64,000 nt of DNA from Pseudonocardia endophytica. GTDB taxonomy: Bacteria; Actinomycetota; Actinomycetes; Mycobacteriales; Pseudonocardiaceae. Position 1 is the first letter of the stretch. The number at the start of each line of letters is the position of its first letter. The stretch covers positions 2,480,001 to 2,544,000 of the forward strand of contig NZ_SMFZ01000002.1 in the NCBI RefSeq assembly GCF_004339565.1, given 5' to 3'. Shown piece by piece: positions 58,201-64,000 of this stretch. Below the pieces are notes generated by a model that was not told the origin of the DNA, did no database searches, and was given only the letters and a program-made list of their open reading frames with translations. The position numbers were made by a program, and so were the translations under genes.

Positions 58201-61200
58201 GTCGAGTGGACGAGCAGCTCCGGACGCCCGGCCGGCGCGACGGCCTGCATCCGCAGCCCGCCGACCCGCGCGACCGGACGGCCCCCGGGGTCGGTCACGA
58301 GCGCCGACACGGTGTCCCCGTCGACCCGCACCCGTACCCGGACGGCCGTCGCGCCGGCCGCCGCGTCGTGCACGGCGACGTCGGTCCAGCCGAACGGAAC
58401 GGCGAGGCGTCCGTCGCCCGCGACCAGCGCCGGGTGCAGCGCGGCGTCGAGCAGGGCCGGATGGATCGTCCATCCCGCACCGGCGCCGTCGGGGACCGGG
58501 AGCTCGACGTCGGCGACCAGCGTCCGGTCGTCGTCCGGGTCGCGCCACAGCGCGCGCAGGCCGCGGAACGCCGGCCCGTACCGGTACCCGGCGCCGGCCA
58601 GCCGCTCGTACGCGCCGGTCAGGTCGACGGTCCCGTCGCGGTCCGGTCGCTCGGCCGCGCCGACGGCCGGGACGGTGCCCGGCAGGGCGGCGTCGGCCGG
58701 GGCGAGCGTCGCGGTGGCGTGCCGCACCCAGCCCGCGCCGGGGCGGGTCGACTCGACGGTTACCGCGCGGTGACCGGCCTCGTCCGCGCGGGCCGCCGTG
58801 ACGCGCAGGCCGGCCGGACCGCCGTCGGTCTCCAGCGGCTCGGTCAGGACCATCTCGGCCACCCGCGGCAGGTCCAGCTCGCGCCCGACGGCCACGAGGA
58901 CGTCGACGAACGCGGTGCCGGGCAGGAGGGCCGTGTCCCGGACCCCGTGGTCGAGCAGCCACGGGTGGGCCTGCGGGTCCACGGTCCCGTGGGCGATCGT
59001 CGCGTCCCGGGTCTCCAGGACGCCGTCCACGAACGGGTGCGGTCCCCGCCGGGCCGCCGCCTGCGGTGTGGCGGTCAGCCAGTGGCGGGCGCGGTCGAAC
59101 GCGTAGCCGGGCAGGTCGATCCGGCGGCCCGCCGCGGGGGCCTCCACCCGCGCGCCCGCGACGTGCAGCGCCGCGAGCGCCGTCCGCAGCTGGCCGAGCC
59201 CGCCCGCGTCGCGGCGGATCGAGCCGACGACCGTGCAGCCGTCGTCCCCGGCGAGCTCGGCGATGCCGTGCACCAGCACCGGGTGCGGGCTGGACTCGAC
59301 GAACGTCCTGTGCCCGTCGGCGGCCATCGCCCGGACGGCCGTGGAGAACTCGACGGTGTTGCGCAGGTTCGCATACCAGTACCCGGCGTCCATCGTGGAC
59401 GTGTCGATGCGTCCGCCGGTGAGCGTCGAGTAGAGCGGGACGTCGGTCGTGCGGGGTGCGACCGTGGCGAGGCTCGCCGTCACGGAGTCCCGGATCCGCT
59501 CGACGGCCTGCGTGTGTGACGCGTAGTCGACGTCGATCCGGCGGGCGTCGACGCCCGCGGCCTCGCAGGCGGCGAGGAACTCCGTCAGCGCCGCAGCCTC
59601 CCCGGCGACCGACGTGGACCCCGGGCCGTTGACCACGGCGAGCTCGATCCGCGGGGCGAACGGCGCCAGCAGCTCGCGGGCGCGCTCGTCGCCCACCCGC
59701 AGCGCCACCATGCCGCCGTCGCCGGCGATCTCACGGATCGCCTTGCTGCGCAGCGCGACCACGGCCGCGGCATCCTCGAGGGACAGCGCGCCTGCGACGT
59801 GCGCCGCGGCGATCTCGCCCTGCGAGTGCCCGACGACGGCACCGGGCCGGACGCCCTCGGCGCGCCAGAGCGCGGCCAGCGAGACCATCACCGCGAACAG
59901 GGCGGGCTGCAGGACGTCGACCCGGTCCGGGGCGTCGCCGCGCAGCGCGTCGTGCAGGTCCCAGTCGACGTGTGGCGCGAGGGCCCGTGCGCACGCGTCC
60001 ACGGAACCGGCGAACACCGGAGAGGTCTCCAGCAGCTCGCGCCCCATGCCCGACCACTGCGATCCCTGGCCGGGGAACACGAACACCGGGTCGTGCGTGG
60101 CGGCGGCGGAGCCGCGCAGCACCGTCGGCGCGTGGTAGCGGCCGGCCGACGGCGGCACCGGCGTGCCTGCGGCCAGCGTCTCCAGCCCGGCGCGCAGGTC
60201 GTCACCGCTCGCTCCGACGACGGCCGCGCGGCGCGCGAACGCGGTGCGCTCGGCGAGCGTGCGGGCGACGTCGGCGGGGCGGGCGTCGTCGCGGGAGAGG
60301 TGCTCCGCCAGCCGGGCCGCGGTGCGCCGCAGGCCGTCCACGGTCGGCGCCGAGACCCGCCAGACGACCGGGCCCTCGTCCGCGGGCTCCGGACCGGCCG
60401 TCCGGGCGGGCGGCTCCTCGACGATCACGTGCGCGTTCGTGCCGCTGATGCCGAACGAGGAGACGGCGGCGCGGCGGACCCGGCCGGTGTCCCAGTCCCG
60501 CGCGCCGGTCAGCAGCTCCAGACCGGACGTCGGCCAGTCGACGTGTCCGCTCGGCCGCTCCGCGTGCAGCGTCGCGGGCAGCCGGCCCGCGCGCATCGAC
60601 TCGATCATCTTGATCACGCCGCCGACGCCGGCCGCGGCCTGAGCGTGCCCGATGTTCGACTTCAGGGAGCCCAGCGCCAGCGGGCCGGCCGGGCGGTCGG
60701 CGCCGTAGACGTCGGCGAGCGCCTGCGCCTCGATCGGGTCGCCCAGCGGTGTGCCGGTGCCGTGCGCCTCGACGGCGTCCACGTCGCCCGGCCGCAGACC
60801 GGCCCGGTCCAGCGCGGCCCGGATCACGGCCCGCTGCGCGGCGCCGCTGGGGGCGGTCAGCCCGTTGCTGGCCCCGTCCTGGTTCGTCGCCGTCCCCCGG
60901 ATCACCGCGTGCACGGTGCGTCCGGCCGCCCTGGCGTCGGCGAGTCGTTGCAGGACGAGCACCCCGGCGCCCTCGGCCCACGCCGTGCCGTCGGCGTCGT
61001 CCGAGAACGCCTTGCAGCGACCGTCCGGGGACAGCCCGCCGGAGCGGCTGAAGTCCACGAACAGGCCGGGGGTGCTCATCACGGCGACGCCGCCGGCGAG
61101 CGCCGTCGAGCACTCGCCCGCGCGCAGCGCCTGCGCGGCCAGGTGCACGCCCACCAGCGAGGACGAGCACGCCGTGTCCACCGTGACGGCGGGCCCGACG

Positions 61201-64000
61201 AGCCCCAGCACGTAGGAGATCCGCCCGGAGGCGACGCTCGTGGTGCTGCCGGTGATCCGGTGCCCGCCCGCCTCGCTCGGCTCGTCCAGCCGCGGGCCGT
61301 AGTCCTGCGCCATCGCTCCGACGTAGACACCGGTGTCGCTGCCGCGCAGCGTGTCCCGGTCCAGCCCGGCCCGCTCGAACGCCTCGGAGGCCACCTCGAG
61401 CAGGACGCGCTGCTGCGGGTCCATGCCGGCCGCCTCGCGCGGGGAGATCCCGAAGAACCGGGCGTCGAACGCGGTGGCCTCGTCCAGGAAGCCGCCGCGG
61501 CGTGCGGCCGTGTCGATACCGTCGAGGTCCCAGCCCCGGTCGGTCGGGAACGGGCCGGTCGCGTCCGTTCCGGAGTCGACCAGCCGCCACAGTGCGGCGG
61601 GGGAGTCGACCCCTCCCGGGTAGCGGCAGGCCATCGCGACGACGGCGATGTCGTCGGGTCCTGCGGTGTCGGCGCCGAGCTCGGTGTCGGTGTCGGCCCG
61701 CTGCTCGGCGACGGCCGCCTCCGGGGCGGGCGCGACGGGGGCGGGCGCGACGGGGGCGGGCGCGACGGGCGGGTCCGCCGACGGCCCGACGAGCGCGGCG
61801 ACGTGCGCGGCCAGCAGGTCCGGCGTCGGGTGGTCGAACACGAGCGACACGGGCAGCGTCAGGCCGGTCCGCTCGGCCAGGCGCCCGACGAGCGCGACGG
61901 CACCCCGGGAGTCCAGCCCCAGCTCCCGGAACGGCGTGTCCCCTCCGGAGCGGGTGTCCTCGCGGCCGAGCAGCTCGTCGACGGTGGCGCGCACCAGATC
62001 CCGTGCCGAGCCCTCGTCGGCCGGCGGCCGCGCGGCCGGCGTGTCCGGGCGCGACGGCTCCGCAGGCGGCGCGAGACGGTCGCCCGCCCAGTACCGGCGG
62101 CGGCGGAACGCGTAGGTCGGCAGGTCGACCCGGCCGGCGCCGCCGAACACGGCCGGCCAGTCCACGCCGGTGCCGGTGACGTGCAGGGTGGCGAGCGCCG
62201 TCGTCGCGGAGGCTGGCTCGTCGGTGTCTCCGAGCGGCGCGGCCAGCGTGCCGCCCGGGGCGGTCTCGGCCGCCATCGTGGTGAGGCCGTGCCCCGGCCC
62301 CAGCTCGAGGAACGTCGTCGCGCCGAGGGAGCGCGCGGTGGCGACGGCGTCCCCGAAGCGCACGGTCTCCACGAGGTGCTCGGCCCACCGCCGCGGAGAG
62401 GTCAGCTGCTCGACCGTGGCCGGGACGCCGGTGACCGCAGAGACGATCGTCGGCCCGGTCGGGGCGTTCCAGGTGAGGCGCCGGGCGGCCGCGTGCAGCG
62501 GCTCGCGGATAGGCTCCATCAGCGCGCAGTGCCCTGCCCGGCTGATCCGCAGCGCGCGCACCCTGCGGTCCATGGCGCGGAACCGGTCCGCGACGGCGCC
62601 GACCGCCTCGGACACACCGGACACCACGACGGACCGCTCGCTGTTGATCGCGGCGAGCTCGGCGCCGGGGTGCTCGGCGAGCACCGGCAGCAGCTCGTCC
62701 TCGGTCGCCTGCACGGCGACCATCGACCCGCCCGGCGGCAGGCTGCCGATCAGCCGCCCGCGTTCCACGACGAACGCGGCCGCGTCCTCCAGGGACAGCA
62801 CGCCGGTCAGGTGCGCCGCGGTGATCTCGCCCTGGGAGTGCCCGATCAGCAGGTCCGGCATCACGCCCCAGGACTCGAACAGCCGGTACAGCGCGACCTC
62901 GACCGCGAACAGCGCCGGCTGGCCGTACTCCAGGCGGTCGACCCACTCGTCGGAGGATCCCCAGACGACGTCGCGCAGGCTCTCGCCGAGCGGGCCGTCC
63001 ACGGCCGCGCACGCGTCGTCGAACGCGGTGGCGAACGCGGGGAACGCGGCGTGCAGCTCGCGGCCCATGCCGGCCCGCTGCCCACCCTGCCCCGGGATGA
63101 GGTGGGCGAGCACGCCCTGGCGGGCGGTCCCGGTCACGACGCCGTCGTCGCCCGCCGTGTCCCCGGCGGCCAGCGCGCGCAGGCGGTCGCCGAGCGGCTC
63201 GCCGGGGCGCGCCAGCACGGCGGCACGGTGCGCGAACGCCGTGCGCGTTGTGGCCAGCGACAGGCCGAGCGCGTCCGGATCGGCCCCGCCGGGCCCGTCG
63301 GCCCCGAGGTGGTCGGCGAGTCGCCCCGCCTGCGCCGACAGCGCGGCCGGGGTCGCGCCGGAGAGCACGAGGGGGCGGGGGACGCCAGCGGGCATCGCCC
63401 CCGACGGGTCGGCCGCGTGGGCCGGCAGGCCCTCGCCGAGCACGGCGTGGCAGTTCGTGCCACCGAGCCCGAACGAGGACACGCCGGCCACCAGGTCACC
63501 GTCCGGACCGGGCCACCGCCCGTCGGCGGTCCGCATCCGCAGGGTGCCCGCGGCCCAGTCGATGTCCGGGTTCGGACGCTCGTGGTGCGGTGTCGCGGGG
63601 AGCGTCCTGTGATGCAGCGACAGCGCGACCTTGATCAGTCCCGCGATGCCGGCCGCGCCCTCCAGGTGCCCGATGCTCGTCTTCACCGAGCCCACGTCCA
63701 GTGGCCGGCCGGACGGCGCGCCGTCCAGTGCCCGGCCGAGCGCGGCGGCCTCGATCGGGTCGCCGAGCCGGGTCCCGGTGCCGTGCAGCTCGACGTAGCG
63801 CAGGTCCGCGCCCCGCACGCCGGCGTGCGCCCAGGCGGCCGTGACGACGTCGAACTGTGCGGACTCGTTCGGCGCCGTCAGCCCGGCGCCGTGCCCGCCG
63901 CTGTTGACGGCGCTGCCGAGCAGCGTGCAGTAGACGCGGTCGCCGTCCGCGCGCGCCCGCGACAGCGGCTTGAGCACGACGAACCCGCCGCCCTCCCCGC
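55275..64000 (-). CDS. Modular type I polyketide synthase (5' end outside window)
   Basis: More than 2,900 aa are visible, and the frame is open at 64000. Order, counted from the codon at 63977: KS1 C-terminal part (HGTGT His66, SIGH His104); AT1 (GHSQGE Ser381; specificity loop SRAGHCALM); ACP1 (Ser690); KS2 774-1195 (TACSSS Cys937, His1072, His1111); AT2 (Ser1385; VDYASH 1484-1488, methylmalonyl type); DH 1646-1910 (His1677, Asp1844; HxxxG has Asp for Gly); ER 2105-2415 (HTATGGVGV; Val where 2S-type ERs have Tyr); KR 2418-2665 (GGTGELGG, Ser2550, Tyr2564; LAD suggests B-type); TEP-rich linker; tandem ACPs (Ser2764, Ser2856). No thioesterase. It is followed by ketoreductase, cyclase and ACP genes, suggesting a reduced starter handed to an aromatic pathway. 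Confidence 0.93.
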   Translation of the reverse strand, partial: GEGGGFVVLKPLSRARADGDRVYCTLLGSAVNSGGHGAGLTAPNESAQFDVVTAAWAHAGVRGADLRYVELHGTGTRLGDPIEAAALGRALDGAPSGRPLDVGSVKTSIGHLEGAAGIAGLIKVALSLHHRTLPATPHHERPNPDIDWAAGTLRMRTADGRWPGPDGDLVAGVSSFGLGGTNCHAVLGEGLPAHAADPSGAMPAGVPRPLVLSGATPAALSAQAGRLADHLGADGPGGADPDALGLSLATTRTAFAHRAAVLARPGEPLGDRLRALAAGDTAGDDGVVTGTARQGVLAHLIPGQGGQRAGMGRELHAAFPAFATAFDDACAAVDGPLGESLRDVVWGSSDEWVDRLEYGQPALFAVEVALYRLFESWGVMPDLLIGHSQGEITAAHLTGVLSLEDAAAFVVERGRLIGSLPPGGSMVAVQATEDELLPVLAEHPGAELAAINSERSVVVSGVSEAVGAVADRFRAMDRRVRALRISRAGHCALMEPIREPLHAAARRLTWNAPTGPTIVSAVTGVPATVEQLTSPRRWAEHLVETVRFGDAVATARSLGATTFLELGPGHGLTTMAAETAPGGTLAAPLGDTDEPASATTALATLHVTGTGVDWPAVFGGAGRVDLPTYAFRRRRYWAGDRLAPPAEPSRPDTPAARPPADEGSARDLVRATVDELLGREDTRSGGDTPFRELGLDSRGAVALVGRLAERTGLTLPVSLVFDHPTPDLLAAHVAALVGPSADPPVAPAPVAPAPVAPAPEAAVAEQRADTDTELGADTAGPDDIAVVAMACRYPGGVDSPAALWRLVDSGTDATGPFPTDRGWDLDGIDTAARRGGFLDEATAFDARFFGISPREAAGMDPQQRVLLEVASEAFERAGLDRDTLRGSDTGVYVGAMAQDYGPRLDEPSEAGGHRITGSTTSVASGRISYVLGLVGPAVTVDTACSSSLVGVHLAAQALRAGECSTALAGGVAVMSTPGLFVDFSRSGGLSPDGRCKAFSDDADGTAWAEGAGVLVLQRLADARAAGRTVHAVIRGTATNQDGASNGLTAPSGAAQRAVIRAALDRAGLRPGDVDAVEAHGTGTPLGDPIEAQALADVYGADRPAGPLALGSLKSNIGHAQAAAGVGGVIKMIESMRAGRLPATLHAERPSGHVDWPTSGLELLTGARDWDTGRVRRAAVSSFGISGTNAHVIVEEPPARTAGPEPADEGPVVWRVSAPTVDGLRRTAARLAEHLSRDDARPADVARTLAERTAFARRAAVVGASGDDLRAGLETLAAGTPVPPSAGRYHAPTVLRGSAAATHDPVFVFPGQGSQWSGMGRELLETSPVFAGSVDACARALAPHVDWDLHDALRGDAPDRVDVLQPALFAVMVSLAALWRAEGVRPGAVVGHSQGEIAAAHVAGALSLEDAAAVVALRSKAIREIAGDGGMVALRVGDERARELLAPFAPRIELAVVNGPGSTSVAGEAAALTEFLAACEAAGVDARRIDVDYASHTQAVERIRDSVTASLATVAPRTTDVPLYSTLTGGRIDTSTMDAGYWYANLRNTVEFSTAVRAMAADGHRTFVESSPHPVLVHGIAELAGDDGCTVVGSIRRDAGGLGQLRTALAALHVAGARVEAPAAGRRIDLPGYAFDRARHWLTATPQAAARRGPHPFVDGVLETRDATIAHGTVDPQAHPWLLDHGVRDTALLPGTAFVDVLVAVGRELDLPRVAEMVLTEPLETDGGPAGLRVTAARADEAGHRAVTVESTRPGAGWVRHATATLAPADAALPGTVPAVGAAERPDRDGTVDLTGAYERLAGAGYRYGPAFRGLRALWRDPDDDRTLVADVELPVPDGAGAGWTIHPALLDAALHPALVAGDGRLAVPFGWTDVAVHDAAAGATAVRVRVRVDGDTVSALVTDPGGRPVARVGGLRMQAVAPAGRPELLVHSTRQVDAPAAPVDWAWFDEVGDGPAPAVVALAVRDGDGDGDGDTAGTGGVPAAVTGRTAEALRLLQEALGDPRLARSTIAVVTRGAAAPAGRETLAGLSEAAVAGLARSAATENPGRVRLVDLDDTPASAAALDSALACGEPELLVRDGLLRVPHLRPADDDLLAVPQDAPAWRLDVTRKGSLDDAALVPHPEAVAPLGDHEVRIAVRAAGLNFRDVAVGTGLVRSELTMGSEGAGVVTGTGAGVEGLAVGDRVFGVFERSLGPVAVADARTVRPIPPGWSFSRAAAVPIVYVTAYQCIVEIARLSRGESMLIHTATGGVGVAAIQIARHLGAEVFATASPAKQDMLRAMGIDDDHIASSRTLEFEEHFRSTTGGRGIDVVLNSLAGESIDASLRLLAPGGRFAEMGKTDIRDRADVVAQHPGVHYAAYNILGEEPERIGEVLDELIALFGAGDLHELPLTVSDVRRGHTALRTLRRATHRGKLVATMPRTYDPSGTTLITGGTGELGGLVARHLVTRHGARNLLLVGRRGPDAPGAAELVAELEALGATVTVTACDAADRDALAPLVAEHRPTAVVHAAGVLADGLVERMSADQLAEALRPKVDAAWNLHELTSGTDLSAFVLFSSAAGVLGDAGQGNYAAANTFLDALARHRRSAGLAATSVAWGLWEQRSGMTAHLTDGDVERLRRAGIAPLPTTDALALLDAALAGDDAVYVPMMVDADGLARNPRRSHLLSELAGEAPETEPATEPETEPATEPETEPATEPETEPATEPETEPATEPETEPERSRREPAAPPASADPAVDGLELVLRHAAEVLGVDDADGIGPDDAFRDLGFDSLLGLDLRNRLNAEVGGLDLPAEAVMTHPTPRELAALIAPVPAAPAAPAHEPDGADTGRWLDVVRETTADVLGLGDAAEIGPDEPFRDLGVDSLLGLDLRNRLNAAVDDLSLPAEAVIEHRTPEALATFMHDRLAAV
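55845..55976 (-). repeat. 24-bp tandem repeat coding a Glu/Thr/Pro linker in the PKS
   Basis: Five and a half copies of a 24-bp unit coding ETEPATEP lie between the KR domain and the tandem ACPs (residues 2668-2711). The copies are nearly identical in DNA, so the array is young and likely variable in length. It acts as a flexible, acidic tether. Confidence 0.85.

Noticed and set aside
56007..59519. Plus-strand open frame of over 1,100 codons inside the PKS gene
   Set aside because: Antisense to conserved DH, ER and KR domains; low-complexity GC-driven sequence.
1..64000. Search for tRNA genes, insertion sequences, integrases and phage genes
   Set aside because: No cloverleaf-like sequence, transposase motif or terminal inverted repeat was recognised anywhere in the window.

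Overview
The window is very GC-rich, with strong third-position GC, many GTG starts and 4-bp ATGA gene overlaps. Together with acyl-CoA carboxylase epsilon, a SARP regulator, F420-type and many luciferase-like flavin monooxygenases (LLM) and a modular PKS, this points to an actinomycete, most probably a Pseudonocardiaceae member such as Pseudonocardia. The genus is inferred from gene style only. No tRNA, rRNA, insertion sequence or CRISPR array was seen.

Layout. (1) 1-5509: four translationally coupled LLM flavoprotein genes; the fourth is a fusion whose second half is a worn-down LLM barrel. (2) 5510-9536: a decayed leader-peptide repeat, then NUDIX, MerR, MDR oxidoreductase, SnoaL-like and HxlR genes, divergent from an SDR that lacks the catalytic tyrosine; two tandem palindromes sit between HxlR and SDR. 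(3) 9664-17547: organosulfur island with an LLM gene, a possible LLM stub, and a minus-strand operon tauD-ssuA-ssuC-ssuB-LLM. That operon is headed by a Cys-rich leader peptide, with a ROK repressor upstream that has its own Cys leader. (4) 18194-32176: about 14 kb of same-strand, mostly overlapping catabolic genes (two LLMs, three alpha/beta hydrolases, Crp-type regulator, class III CoA-transferase, crotonase, three SDRs, MFS carrier, epimerase, quinone reductase, metallo-hydrolase). The substrate is unknown. (5) 32340-45203: DUF2975-like/HTH pair with a TATCG array, small hypothetical protein, flavin-reductase-like SIP, methyltransferase/TetR pair, twin acyl-CoA dehydrogenases flanking an NsrR-like Rrf2 gene, AraC/VOC dioxygenase, ACAD-fold monooxygenase, SnoaL-like protein, and a convergent response regulator/histidine kinase pair. 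(6) 45297-51233: a compact thiazole/oxazole RiPP locus (39-aa precursor, fused E1-like/YcaO cyclodehydratase, unrecognised partner protein), a divergent SARP regulator, and acyl-CoA carboxylase beta and epsilon subunits. (7) 51248-64000: epoxide-hydrolase-like and WYL-regulator genes, then a biosynthetic operon in which a large type I PKS (open at the right edge) is followed by a type II-style ketoreductase, didomain aromatase/cyclase and stand-alone ACP, closed by a strong hairpin.

How it works together. Regions 1-3 look like scavenging of sulfur from organosulfur compounds under cysteine-sensing attenuation: transporter, TauD and FMN-dependent monooxygenases. Region 4 looks like a dedicated carbon-source pathway. 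Regions 6-7 form a secondary-metabolite locus where carboxylase-made extender units would feed a type I PKS whose product could be folded by type II-like tailoring enzymes, beside a small RiPP system. The most novel-looking parts are the RiPP locus with its orphan partner protein, the type I/type II PKS mixture, and the family of leaderless cysteine leader peptides (two intact, one decayed).
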